A DNA stretch of 11,299 nt from Deltaproteobacteria bacterium (lineage in GTDB: Bacteria > Desulfobacterota > Desulfobacteria > Desulfobacterales > JAFDFH01). This document shows positions 1 to 7,797 of the stretch, piece by piece (position 1 is the first letter of the stretch; the number at the start of each line of letters is the position of its first letter). The notes under the pieces are model-generated. The model searched no databases. It was given only the letters and a program-made list of their open reading frames with translations, and was not told where the DNA came from. The stretch covers positions 1 to 11,299 of the forward strand of contig JAFDFH010000045.1 in the NCBI GenBank assembly GCA_019309945.1, in the 5' to 3' direction. The translations under genes and the position numbers were made by a program.

Positions 1-2177
1 ATCACACCATTATGATCGGCAATAATTGTACTAACGATCGTAAGACCTAAGCCCATGCCGGACTTTTTAGTTGAAAAATAGGGTTCAAAAAGTCTTGTCT
101 TAACCTCATCAGAAATACCTGCCCCGGTATCGCTAACCTCGATTCGGGCCCTCTTCAGAATAGGATCATGGCTCAATGTTATTACAATACGGCCCTGGCT
201 TTTTATCGCTCCAATTGCATTGTCCACAAGATTAATCATCGCTTGTTTGATTTGCTGGCGATCAAGATCAAGCGGGGGGATATGGCCTGCGATTTTGATG
301 TCAAAATTAATGTTTTTATGTCCTTCCCTGTAAAGGGCTAAAGTCTCTTCGATGATCGAGGGCAAATCACAGGGTTTTGGATTTGCTGTGGGAAATCTGG
401 CAAATGCTGAAAATTCGTTAACAAGGTTTCGAATCAGATCCACATGGTCAATTATGGTTCGGGTACAATCTTCAAAAACCGGCTCGTTAAGCTGACTGGC
501 GAATCTGCGATTCAGGCGCTGAGCGGAAAGTTTTATAGGTGTTAAAGGATTTTTTACTTCATGGGCAATTCTTCGTGCGACCTCACGCCATGCAGCCATT
601 CGCTGGGCTTTCTCCAGTTCCGTCAAGTCATCAAACACCATTAGGATTCCCATGTGATTTCCCATGTCGTCTTTCAGCGCATTGAAATGCATCATAAAAC
701 TTCGTGGCCGGCTATCGATTGTCAATCGAAGCGGTAATTCTATCGCATCATCTTTAGCGTTCGTAAGGTTTTCCATTATTTCTTCGGCAAGTTTGAGATA
801 ATGCTTGTTTAACAGCTTTTTATAGTTTTCTTTAAGAATTTCTTTAGATTTGAGGTTCAGCATCTTCTCGGCGGCTGTGTTCATCGTAGTGATGAATCCA
901 TCCGCATCGAGTGTTATCACACCTGTAGACACATTCTTCAAGACGATTTCCATATAACGTCGTCTATCTTCGATTTCAATATTCTGTTCACGAAGCATGC
1001 GAGCGGAAAGCTCCAGTTGTTCCTTGCTGGATCGCAGGTCTTTGGTCATTTTATTAAATGAATCAACAAGGCTCCCGATTTCATCATCGGCAACGATAGC
1101 GATACTGAAGCTCAAATCTCCTTCAGCAACCCTTCGAGTTCCTTCGGCAAGCTCCATAATGGGTATAGTTATTGATTTTGCCAGATAAAAGCCAAACCAC
1201 ACGGCGCAAAATACAACCAGCAAGGCAACAATTGAGAGTGTAATATATAAAGTGATCTGGATCGGCTTCTTAAGCAGTTTTATCTGTTGATATTCTTCAA
1301 AACCCCTGGAAATAGATGCCATATTTTGGGAAAGGTCCATAGGGATCAGAACGGATAACACAATAAATGCTTCTGCCTTTTTCGGTGGTTCCCCAAAAGG
1401 AACAGTCCCAATCGTTCCGATGAGTTCCCCTGATGACATTTCTTCTGAAATGGACCTGACGCCTTCTGATCCCAAGTGCTTTTGAAAATTATCAGCTGAA
1501 ACAATCCAAAACGATTTATCTTCCAATTTCGGGGCCAGGGCAAATGTAAGGCGCTTTGCATTGGCATCGTATATTTCGACCGCATCAAGATTAAATTCAC
1601 GCTGGACAATCTGTATGTAGTGGGAAAGGGCTTTTCTTTTTTTAGGCTCTAAGAGTTTTTTGGTTTTCACCTGGTACGCGATTCTTTCAAGCAAAAACCG
1701 ATTGTGCTCTTCGGTACGCTTATATAAACGTCTTCCGACATACAGAGAATTTTGCAGGGCCTGTTCAACGGGAACGTTAAACCAGAACTCAATGCTGGTT
1801 GTAATAAAGTTAATGGAAAAGAAAAAAAGCACGATGGTCGGTAAAAGGGTGAGCGCGATGAACGTGAGGACAAGCCTTGTACGGAGCCTCGACCCCATTA
1901 GCTTTCGCCTTCGATCATAAAGAAGTTTGACTAGATTTCTAAAGACAAGAAATATTAATAAGATCAACAGCAGTAGATTGATATTGATCAGTATGAACAT
2001 TAAGATGGTGTTGGATATGGGGAAATCAGTGCCGACGTGTACTATTCTAGTCTCGACAAACGTCAGAAGGGAAACAACTGCAATGATGACAACAATTAGA
2101 ATCCCTTCGCGCTTCCGCCTTCGATAGTCCGCTGCGGAGATCGATGAGGCTGACCTTTTAATTTGATTGTTGTCCAT
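1..2177 (-). CDS. NtrY-like membrane sensor histidine kinase (3' end cut by window edge)
   Basis: The reading frame is open from the ATG at 2177 down to base 1, giving 725 full codons with no stop; only the end of the ATPase domain is missing. I translated it by hand. Hydrophobic segments lie near residues 25-40, 57-80 and 100-128, then an extracytoplasmic stretch to about 305, a fourth membrane segment (305-335), a HAMP-like linker (333-385), a PAS domain (405-520) and a HisKA/HATPase core. The H-box ARRIAHEVKNPLTPIKLSAQ places the phospho-accepting histidine at 539. The N-box asparagine is about 653, G1 is DTGAGI (683-688), the F-box is FEPYFSTKK (697-705) and G2 is GMGLGLTI (707-714). This order is that of NtrY-type kinases, which phosphorylate NtrC-like sigma-54 regulators; the signal here is unknown. 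It starts 23 bp after the DUF4390 gene, so the two are probably co-transcribed. No clear Shine-Dalgarno is seen. A response-regulator gene may follow beyond the left edge (inference). Confidence 0.93.
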   Translation of the reverse strand, partial: MDNNQIKRSASSISAADYRRRKREGILIVVIIAVVSLLTFVETRIVHVGTDFPISNTILMFILININLLLLILLIFLVFRNLVKLLYDRRRKLMGSRLRTRLVLTFIALTLLPTIVLFFFSINFITTSIEFWFNVPVEQALQNSLYVGRRLYKRTEEHNRFLLERIAYQVKTKKLLEPKKRKALSHYIQIVQREFNLDAVEIYDANAKRLTFALAPKLEDKSFWIVSADNFQKHLGSEGVRSISEEMSSGELIGTIGTVPFGEPPKKAEAFIVLSVLIPMDLSQNMASISRGFEEYQQIKLLKKPIQITLYITLSIVALLVVFCAVWFGFYLAKSITIPIMELAEGTRRVAEGDLSFSIAIVADDEIGSLVDSFNKMTKDLRSSKEQLELSARMLREQNIEIEDRRRYMEIVLKNVSTGVITLDADGFITTMNTAAEKMLNLKSKEILKENYKKLLNKHYLKLAEEIMENLTNAKDDAIELPLRLTIDSRPRSFMMHFNALKDDMGNHMGILMVFDDLTELEKAQRMAAWREVARRIAHEVKNPLTPIKLSAQRLNRRFASQLNEPVFEDCTRTIIDHVDLIRNLVNEFSAFARFPTANPKPCDLPSIIEETLALYREGHKNINFDIKIAGHIPPLDLDRQQIKQAMINLVDNAIGAIKSQGRIVITLSHDPILKRARIEVSDTGAGISDEVKTRLFEPYFSTKKSGMGLGLTIVSTIIADHNGV

Positions 2178-2200
2178 TATTTGAATTAAAGATTCGAGAT

Positions 2201-2770
2201 TTAATAGATGAAATCAATCGTATACCAATCGGTTTCAAAATCCCATAGTGAGACAAAGAACAGAACATAATGTAGATAAAAAGGAAGGGTGAGTTTGCTA
2301 AGCTCCGCTTTAGCCCTTATTTGATACTGCCTGCCTTTTTCCAGCCTGTCAAGCGGGAGGATCTTTATGCTGTCAATGTCAGCCATCAACTTCTGGGCTT
2401 CACTTAAAGATCGAGTCACTTTGGGTTTATCATTTTCCCACGATCGCGTAACAATAAATTCTTTTTTCAGGTTGTCGTATTTGATCGTATTCGTAATCTT
2501 TAAGTTAGCGATCTTCTTGTCAAACCACAGATTGCGGGCTTCTAACAGGGTAATAAAGAATGAAAATGAGGTCGGCACACCGCTTAAGACAGCCGCTTTC
2601 ATTTTTTCTGTAAAAGCGCCTTCAACCGTCATGTACACGATGAGGTCATCGCGAGTATTGGTGACGATGATGTTTGTCAATGTGGCATTTTTCCCGAGCA
2701 CTATATTGGGCATCAGAAAAATCAGACCCAGGATGATACAACACGTTTTGCGGATTAGTTTTTTCCTCAT
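2201..2770 (-). CDS. DUF4390 domain protein, probably exported
   Basis: The 189-residue product opens with a basic n-region (MRKKLIRK) and a hydrophobic stretch ending near VLG at 24-26, which looks like a Sec signal peptide, so the protein is probably periplasmic or membrane-anchored. The C-terminal block FFVSLWDFETDWYTIDFIY is what I associate with DUF4390 proteins of proteobacteria and Desulfobacterota; the function of that family is not established. The remainder looks like a beta-rich soluble domain (for example LIVYMTVEGAFTEKM near 43-57). It lies 172 bp after lpxC and 23 bp before the NtrY-like kinase, all on one strand. The close spacing to the kinase suggests coupled function, for example as a periplasmic partner, but that is inference. 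The start ATG is preceded by no obvious ribosome binding site; an ATG five bases upstream is out of frame and meets a stop at once. Confidence 0.85.
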   Translation of the reverse strand: MRKKLIRKTCCIILGLIFLMPNIVLGKNATLTNIIVTNTRDDLIVYMTVEGAFTEKMKAAVLSGVPTSFSFFITLLEARNLWFDKKIANLKITNTIKYDNLKKEFIVTRSWENDKPKVTRSLSEAQKLMADIDSIKILPLDRLEKGRQYQIRAKAELSKLTLPFYLHYVLFFVSLWDFETDWYTIDFIY

Positions 2771-2942
2771 ACCATTATGAAAACATTCAAGAATTTATAA
2801 TACGGGTGCGGAGCCCCAAAGTTTCCCTAAGTATCAAGTAGTGTATTCAATGTGTCGTTGTGAAGATTTGTGTCATCGTTAAAGCAAAAAATGATTCTCT
2901 GATAAAAAAGATTTTTAATTCTAAAAGGAAAGATGAATTTGC
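2771..2942. other. lpxC-DUF4390 intergenic gap without identified signal
   Basis: This AT-rich spacer between two co-directional minus-strand genes contains no coding frame I would defend. A short GC-rich patch (about 2802-2817) can pair GGG with CCC but makes only a weak stem. A TATTAT/TATAAA-like stretch lies close to the DUF4390 start on the minus strand, but no -35 hexamer sits at proper spacing. It could still hold a weak promoter. Confidence 0.4.
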
Positions 2943-3872
2943 TTAATAGCGAATACTGGATGAAATGGCAAGTGATTTTGGCTGAACCGGAGGTTGATTG
3001 CCGATATCATGGAATGAGCGGGTCTCCCATGAATCTTTTTGTTCGAGGAATTTATTCAAAAAGGCATGATTAAAGGCGTGGCCGGATTTATCCACGATCA
3101 CATGGCCTAAAATCGGCATGCCGAGAAGGGCAAAATCGCCGATGCAGTCGAGAATTTTATGTCTTACGAACTCATCCGGATAACGCAACCCCTCGTCGTT
3201 TAGGATCTTATGTTTGTCGATTACAACCGCATTTTCCAGCGAACCGCCCCGGGCAAATCCGTAACGTTTGAGATATTCCATATCATGAAGAAATCCAAAT
3301 GTTCGGGCCTTACATATTTCACGCTCAAAAGTCTGATCTGACACATTGATGCTGTAGGATTGTTTTTTAACCACGGGATGATCAAAATCGATGCTACAGG
3401 TTATTTTAAAATTAGAACATGGATAGACGCCTACGGATTTCACATCTTCTTTTAGTTCAATCGGTTTTTTAACAACGAAAAAATATTTTGGACCAGCTTG
3501 TTCTTTTATCCCTGACGATGTTATCAACGAAGTAAACGGGCCGGCGCTGCCATCCATTATCGGCACCTCATAGGTATCCAGTTCAACAATGGCATTATCG
3601 ATGGAAAGTCCGGCAAAAGTCGCCATGAGATGTTCTATGGTTGAAACAATAAAACCTTCGTATCCGATGACAGTTGCAAGACTGGTGTCCACAACCATAT
3701 TAAAATGGGCGGATATGCTTGGACGGTCAGGAAGGTCCGTCCGCATAAATTTAATACCATGATTAATCGGTGCGGGTTTGATACAAAGATTTACCTTCTT
3801 ACCGGAGTGCATGCCTATCCCTGAACAGCAGACGGGCTTTGCAAGTGTTCTCTGGTGAATATGCGCATACAT
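2943..3872 (-). CDS. lpxC: UDP-3-O-acyl-N-acetylglucosamine deacetylase LpxC
   Basis: LpxC is the zinc deacetylase that catalyses the committed step of lipid A synthesis in the cytoplasm, removing the N-acetyl group from UDP-3-O-acyl-GlcNAc. The 309-residue product is about the family's usual length. The diagnostic elements are all present: STIEHLMA with Glu80 and zinc ligand His81, FVRHKILDCIGDFALLG with zinc ligands His238 and Asp242, and DKSGHAFNH with the catalytic His265. These match E. coli Glu78, His79, His238, Asp242 and His265. The N-terminal Gly-rich segment CCSGIGMHSGKKV is also typical. The start ATG at 3872 gives the expected N-terminus, but the Shine-Dalgarno is weak. It is the first gene of the minus-strand group lpxC-DUF4390-kinase; the 172-bp gap after it leaves room for an internal promoter, though I could not identify a convincing one. 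Its association with lpxC suggests the group relates to the cell envelope. Confidence 0.98.
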   Translation of the reverse strand: MYAHIHQRTLAKPVCCSGIGMHSGKKVNLCIKPAPINHGIKFMRTDLPDRPSISAHFNMVVDTSLATVIGYEGFIVSTIEHLMATFAGLSIDNAIVELDTYEVPIMDGSAGPFTSLITSSGIKEQAGPKYFFVVKKPIELKEDVKSVGVYPCSNFKITCSIDFDHPVVKKQSYSINVSDQTFEREICKARTFGFLHDMEYLKRYGFARGGSLENAVVIDKHKILNDEGLRYPDEFVRHKILDCIGDFALLGMPILGHVIVDKSGHAFNHAFLNKFLEQKDSWETRSFHDIGNQPPVQPKSLAISSSIRY

Positions 3873-3918
3873 AAAAATTATTTTCTAAAAAAAGGTTGTA
3901 AAATTAAATGGATGATGG

Positions 3919-3966
3919 TTTTCAAGGCCTAAAATCCCAATATGCCGCTTTGGGGTGGGTTGAAAA
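3919..3966. repeat. Nested inverted repeat (hairpin) upstream of lpxC
   Basis: TTTTCAA (3919-3925) pairs with TTGAAAA (3960-3966), and inside it CCCAA (3936-3940) pairs with TTGGG (3950-3954) around a 9-base loop. It lies 47-94 bases upstream of the lpxC start, so it could be in the lpxC leader, an operator, or chance structure in AT-rich DNA. No T-run follows the stem on either strand, so a terminator is unlikely. Confidence 0.35.
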
Positions 3967-4075
3967 TCGAACTTTTTAACTCCCTTAGCCTATTGCATGT
4001 GATTTTAGCAACAATATTTTAAGAAATTTAATAATTAAACCCTTTATGGAATAATATTCAAAATAAAAATGTTGA

Positions 4076-4135
4076 TTCAAAATTTCTGGTAACCATACAC
4101 GGGTTCAAGGGTTCAAGGTTTACCAAAAATTTGAA
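4076..4135. repeat. Imperfect inverted repeat enclosing tandem GGGTTCAA, flanked by direct repeats
   Basis: Two 19-base arms (4076-4094 and 4117-4135) are near reverse complements: TTCAAAATTTCTGGTAACC against TTCAAATTTTTGGTAAACC after inversion, with a few differences. The loop contains two exact head-to-tail copies of GGGTTCAA (4101-4108 and 4109-4116). The 9-mer TGTTGATTC occurs on both sides (4070-4078 and 4137-4145), overlapping the left arm by three bases. This resembles a small palindromic repeat insertion with a target duplication, but it could also be chance or a regulatory structure. Confidence 0.5.
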
Positions 4136-4152
4136 CTGTTGATTCGTGAGTT

Positions 4153-4305
4153 CTGAATAGAGAAGGAACGAGAATAGAACGATTTGAATATATTGAGGCA
4201 TGGCAGTTGGCCCGAAAGTTTACTCGCAAGTTCTAGGGCCTGAGGAATAAGGCCAGGCTTACTTGGGCCTTGGCTTGAAAGGGCAAATTCAGATGCATGC
4301 TTCTG
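4153..4305 (+). pseudogene. Decayed 23S rRNA intervening-sequence (four-helix-bundle, S23) protein gene
   Basis: From 4171 the plus strand reads RIERFEYIEAWQLARKFTRK in one frame and then hits a stop (TAG, 4234-4236). The same frame continues GLRNKARL, and a shifted frame from about 4271 reads LGLGLKGQIQ. Known members of the IVS/four-helix-bundle family (TIGR02436 type) begin with this IERFEDIEAWQLAR pattern, followed by an FGLKGQIQ-like segment, so the order of the pieces matches. The original start may have been at 4153, where a CTG now stands. The full family length is about 110-130 residues; here the first third is readable and the rest has decayed after about 4305. The identification rests on memory of the family, without a search. 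It is not expected to make a functional protein. Confidence 0.7.
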
Positions 4306-4333
4306 CTTCGCTTTGGATAAAGGATTAAAAAGG

Positions 4334-4362
4334 TTGTTCTATTTACAGCTGTCTGTTATAAT
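4334..4362 (+). promoter_or_regulatory. Sigma-70-type promoter for comM
   Basis: A perfect -10 hexamer TATAAT (4357-4362) lies 17 bp after TTGTTC (4334-4339), which matches three of six -35 consensus positions. Transcription would start near 4369, leaving a leader of about 42 bases before the comM start with its strong ribosome binding site. Confidence 0.6.
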
Positions 4363-4400
4363 TTGAAAATTTAAAAGCGAAGGCAGTTCCTATTCAAAAA

Positions 4401-4406
4401 AGGAGG
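4401..4406 (+). promoter_or_regulatory. Ribosome binding site deciding the GTG start of comM
   Basis: AGGAGG stands four bases before the GTG at 4411 and is the strongest Shine-Dalgarno sequence in the window. It supports a GTG start over any internal ATG. Confidence 0.85.
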
Positions 4407-4410
4407 AAGC

Positions 4411-5946
4411 GTGCTGGCAAAGATTTTGAGTAGTGCAGTGATTGGAATCGATGCGTATTTGGTTGAAGTGGAGGTCGATATCACCCATGGACTTCCGACC
4501 TTTACAACGGTTGGACTGCCCGAAGCGTCTGTAAAAGAAAGTAAGGAACGGGTGAAATCGGCGATAAATAATTCGGGCTATTCATTTCCGGCGGACAGGA
4601 TCACTGTGAATTTAGCGCCAGCCAACATCAAAAAAGAAGGAACCGGGTTTGACCTTCCAATGGCATTGGGCATTCTGGCAGCAACCCGGATCATTTCCCA
4701 GAAGGTTGCTTCCAAATATCTTGTTTTAGGTGAGCTTTCGCTGGATGGGCGTATTAAGCCGGTCAATGGCTCCCTTCCGATGGCCCTTGCTGCAAAAGAA
4801 GCCGACTACGCAGGTATCCTCGTACCGTTTGATAATGGACGGGAGGCGTCGGTGGTTAAGGGACTTTCAGTTTTCCCTGTAAAAACGTTGTCCCAGGTGG
4901 TGGCGTTTTTTCAGGGATTTACGCAAATAAAACCGGAGACAGCTGATATTTCCGCAATTTTTGACAAAGATAATGAAATCGAGTCTGATTTTTCTGAAGT
5001 CATGGGCCAGGAACACGTAAAACGTGCATTGGAAATTGCTGCCGCAGGCGGTCATAACATGATCATGATCGGTCCCCCCGGATCGGGCAAGACCATGCTG
5101 GCCAAGTGTCTCCAAAGTATACTCCCGTCATTGACGTTTGAAGAAGCCATTGAAACCACAAAAATCTTTTCTGTGGTGGGAATGCTTGAAAAAGGACAGG
5201 CGCTGATTACAAAGAGGCCATTTAGGGCGCCGCATCATACTATATCGGATGCAGGTTTAATCGGCGGGGGTCATATTCCCAGACCCGGCGAGGTGAGTCT
5301 GGCCCATAATGTCGTCCTCTTTCTGGATGAACTTCCCGAATATAAAAAGCATGTACTGGAAGTGCTTCGTCAGCCTTTGGAAGATTTCAAGGTCACCATT
5401 TCACGGGCAGCTTCAACCATTACCTATCCGTCAAGTTTCATGCTGATTGCTGCGATGAACCCCTGTCCATGCGGTTATTTTTCTGATCCGAAGCACGAAT
5501 GCAAGTGTACTTATCCGCAGATCCACCGGTACCGATCCAAAATATCCGGTCCCCTTCTGGACCGTATTGATATCCATGTAGAGGTACCGGCGGTGCCGTA
5601 TCGAGACCTGATGGGAGAAAATGGGTCAGAGTCATCGGCACAGATCCGCAAGCGCGTTACAGCGGCTCGAGCCATTCAGTCCGAAAGGTTTAACCGAACC
5701 AAGTTTTATTGCAACGCCCAGATGAGCAGCCGCCACATTAAAAAGCATTGCAAAATTGACGATGCGTCATCACGTCTTCTTCAATCGGCTATTGACAAGC
5801 TCGGCCTTTCGGCGCGGGCCTTCAACCGGGTCCTGAAGATCGCCCGCACCATCGGAGATCTTGAAGGTTCGGCGGATATTCAGGTAGATCACATCTCTGA
5901 GGCGATTCAGTATAGAAATCTGGATCGGAGAAAAGCGGTCATTTGA
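4411..5946 (+). CDS. comM: ComM/YifB Mg-chelatase-like AAA+ ATPase
   Basis: The 511-residue product matches the YifB/ComM family at its full length. The N-terminal part (about 1-165) is the ChlI/Lon-protease-like fold without protease function, including VNLAPANIKKEGTGFDLPMA. The central AAA+ Mg-chelatase domain has Walker A GPPGSGKT (221-228), Walker B VVLFLDE (301-307), the family signature RPFRAPHHTISDAGLIGGG (269-287) and a sensor segment AAMNPCPCG (347-355). Cys352, Cys354, Cys364 and Cys366 form a cluster that may bind metal. The C-terminal lid (about 410-511) carries SARAFNRVLKIARTIGDLEG. In Vibrio cholerae ComM is a branch-migration helicase that promotes integration of DNA during natural transformation; family members occur widely in bacteria not known to be competent, so the role here may be general recombination. 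The GTG start is set by an upstream AGGAGG. The potassium channel gene follows on the same strand. Confidence 0.97.
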   Translation: MLAKILSSAVIGIDAYLVEVEVDITHGLPTFTTVGLPEASVKESKERVKSAINNSGYSFPADRITVNLAPANIKKEGTGFDLPMALGILAATRIISQKVASKYLVLGELSLDGRIKPVNGSLPMALAAKEADYAGILVPFDNGREASVVKGLSVFPVKTLSQVVAFFQGFTQIKPETADISAIFDKDNEIESDFSEVMGQEHVKRALEIAAAGGHNMIMIGPPGSGKTMLAKCLQSILPSLTFEEAIETTKIFSVVGMLEKGQALITKRPFRAPHHTISDAGLIGGGHIPRPGEVSLAHNVVLFLDELPEYKKHVLEVLRQPLEDFKVTISRAASTITYPSSFMLIAAMNPCPCGYFSDPKHECKCTYPQIHRYRSKISGPLLDRIDIHVEVPAVPYRDLMGENGSESSAQIRKRVTAARAIQSERFNRTKFYCNAQMSSRHIKKHCKIDDASSRLLQSAIDKLGLSARAFNRVLKIARTIGDLEGSADIQVDHISEAIQYRNLDRRKAVI

Positions 5947-6081
5947 TCGTTATTTTTAAATAGCGCCTGAACAAAAATGAGCATTTTGCAAAGGCCTCGA
6001 TACCTTAATACCAACCGGGACCTACTTGTAACTTTTTCGGTTTATCCGGATATACCTTTTTCACTTTCTTGCGGCGATTGT

Positions 6082-7080
6082 ATGGATACGACCAAACACC
6101 TTGTATTTTCCATTTTACTGGCGATATCTATCGTTGCCCTTGGAACGGTAGGATATGTTTTGTTGGAGGGGTGGGATATTCTGGATGCTGTTTACATGAC
6201 GGTGATCACGGTCGCTACGGTTGGATATGGTGAAGTGCATAAAATAAGTAGAATTGGACAGTTTTTTACAATTATTCTGATTCTTTTAGGCGTGGGATAC
6301 TTTTTATATGTTGTAGGCGCCCTTGTCCAGTTCATGGTAGAAGGACGGATTCGAACCGTATTGGGGAGGAGAATTTTGGACAACAAAATCAAACGGGTAA
6401 AAAATCATTACATTGTTTGCGGTTATGGACGTATTGGAAGGGTCCTTTGCAAGAACATGCGCAAAAAGCCGGTAGATCTGGTCGTGATCGAGAGCAACCA
6501 GGAACTTATTCCGGTGATGGAAGAGGATGGCGTTCTCTATGTAGACGGAAACGCTACCGATGAACCAGCATTGCTTAAAGCCGGTATTAAAAACGCAAAA
6601 GGATTGGTCGCAGCCCTTGCTTCTGATGCCGACAATGTTTTTTTAATCCTAACTGCCAGACAACTCAATCCGGATCTTTACATTATGGCAAGGGCCAGTC
6701 AGAATAAATCAGTGACGAAATTATATGCAGCCGGGGCGAACAAAGTGGAATCACCCTATGATATCGGCGCTGCAAGTATGGCCCAACGGATACTTCGACC
6801 GACGGTGACAAGTTTTATCGATCTTGCCTTTGCCTATTCACGTGAAGACATCCAAATGGAAGAGATACCTGTCAGTGCCTCCTCAAGTCTCGTCAATGTC
6901 ATGTTAAAGGATTCAGGTATTCGGCAACGGTTCAACCTGATAATTATTGCAATAAAGAAGTCTGATGACAGTATGCTGTTTAATCCTTCTTTTGAAACCG
7001 TTATAAACGCCGGCGATACCGTCATCGCGGTCGGAGAATATGAAAACCTCCAGAAATTGGAAAAAATATTGAGTCGATAG
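6082..7080 (+). CDS. Two-TM potassium channel with RCK (TrkA-N/TrkA-C) domain
   Basis: The product is a MthK-like K+ channel subunit: membrane helix (7-29), pore helix, selectivity filter TVGYG (46-50), second helix (58-85), then a cytoplasmic RCK/TrkA-N domain with Rossmann motif CGYGRIGR (113-120) and a TrkA-C domain from about 245 to the end at 332. Such channels tetramerise in the inner membrane and are gated by ligands at the RCK domain. I chose the ATG at 6082 because the family alignment starts at MDTTKHLVFSILL; an ATG at 5977 would add 35 residues (367 in total) of no recognised domain. Neither start has a Shine-Dalgarno sequence. A weak promoter candidate (TTGTAA 6026-6031, 17 bp, GATATA 6049-6054) would favour 6082, but its -10 is poor. 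It lies after comM on the same strand and could also be read from that promoter. Confidence 0.93.
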   Translation: MDTTKHLVFSILLAISIVALGTVGYVLLEGWDILDAVYMTVITVATVGYGEVHKISRIGQFFTIILILLGVGYFLYVVGALVQFMVEGRIRTVLGRRILDNKIKRVKNHYIVCGYGRIGRVLCKNMRKKPVDLVVIESNQELIPVMEEDGVLYVDGNATDEPALLKAGIKNAKGLVAALASDADNVFLILTARQLNPDLYIMARASQNKSVTKLYAAGANKVESPYDIGAASMAQRILRPTVTSFIDLAFAYSREDIQMEEIPVSASSSLVNVMLKDSGIRQRFNLIIIAIKKSDDSMLFNPSFETVINAGDTVIAVGEYENLQKLEKILSR

Positions 7081-7107
7081 AGACCGTACCGTTTTTGAGG
7101 AGGAGAA

Positions 7108-7128
7108 GGTAACGCCAGATTGGCTACC
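7108..7128. terminator. Hairpin between convergent channel and 5-FCL genes
   Basis: GGTA+GCCA pairs with TGGC+TACC around a GAT loop, with a two-base bulge (AC) on the left arm. It sits in the 76-bp gap between the two convergent stops. A T-rich stretch (TGTTTTATT, from 7135) follows on the plus strand but not directly at the stem, so intrinsic termination is possible rather than certain. Confidence 0.35.
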
Positions 7129-7156
7129 CGGGGGTGTTTTATTCGAATTGTCGGCG

Positions 7157-7744
7157 CTAAATCTTGTATATGATGCGCTCTTCAGTTATAATAATATCAA
7201 CATGCTTGTCGTTCGAACCCATCGGTGCTTGTTGAATTAATTGGCTTTCCAAAGCAAGGGCGACCTTTCGGGTGGTCACCGGAAAATTTGGAATAAGCCT
7301 GTCGTAATATCCCTCACCCGATCCAATCCTTCCGCCTTTTTCATCAAAGGCAACCCCTGGAATGATTGCAATATCGATAACATCAATGGAGATATTTTTG
7401 CAGCGGGACGGATGAGGTTCCTGAATACCCCTTTCACCAAGAATCAGGTCGGCATCAAGGTTGTCGACCTTAAATAATTTCATCTCAAACTTTTCCGGAT
7501 TGAATGCCGGAAGAACAACAATCTTATGATAGTCAAAGCTTCTTTTTATAATCTCCCGGGTGTTCACTTCACTGTTGTGATGGATATAAAGTAAAGTAAT
7601 TTTTGCCTCCAGAAAGTTAGCAAATTCAAAGAGACGGTTTTCTATTTTTCTGGTATATTCAGTTAAATCTTTGTCAGAAATCGCACCCAGTATTTTAGCA
7701 ATGTGATTTCGTAGGTCGCGTTTTTTTTCTTGGATATCCTCCAT
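7157..7744 (-). CDS. 5-formyltetrahydrofolate cyclo-ligase (MTHFS family)
   Basis: This cytoplasmic enzyme converts 5-formyl-THF to 5,10-methenyl-THF using ATP, returning a storage or inhibitory folate to the one-carbon pool. The 195-residue product is about the family's usual length. The N-terminus (EKKRDLRNHIAKIL) carries the basic K-R-x-L-R element of the family, HPSRC (111-115) follows the mid-protein loop, and the signature IIPGVAFDEKGGRIGSGEGY (128-147) followed by YDR corresponds to the family pattern PGxAFDxxGxRxGxGxGYYD, including the nucleotide-binding glycine-rich loop. The ATG at 7744 is preceded on the minus strand by GGAGA about seven bases upstream, and by a near-consensus promoter at 7798-7825. 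It converges on the potassium-channel gene and is transcribed alone. In some bacteria the corresponding gene lies beside 6S RNA and zapA; neither is visible here. Confidence 0.95.
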   Translation of the reverse strand: MEDIQEKKRDLRNHIAKILGAISDKDLTEYTRKIENRLFEFANFLEAKITLLYIHHNSEVNTREIIKRSFDYHKIVVLPAFNPEKFEMKLFKVDNLDADLILGERGIQEPHPSRCKNISIDVIDIAIIPGVAFDEKGGRIGSGEGYYDRLIPNFPVTTRKVALALESQLIQQAPMGSNDKHVDIIITEERIIYKI

Positions 7745-7797
7745 AAATTTTCTCCAGGCAAATATCTATAATTTTATTATGTTATCGATCAATTCGT

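Noticed and set aside
997..2127. Several short open frames on both strands (for example 1346-1609, 1660-1920, 1927-2127)
   Set aside because: They lie inside the histidine kinase gene, which reads through without interruption from 2177 to the window edge with all expected kinase motifs.
2367..2780. A 137-codon plus-strand open frame
   Set aside because: It is antisense to the DUF4390 gene, whose protein has a signal peptide and a family-like C-terminus; the plus-strand product has no recognisable features.
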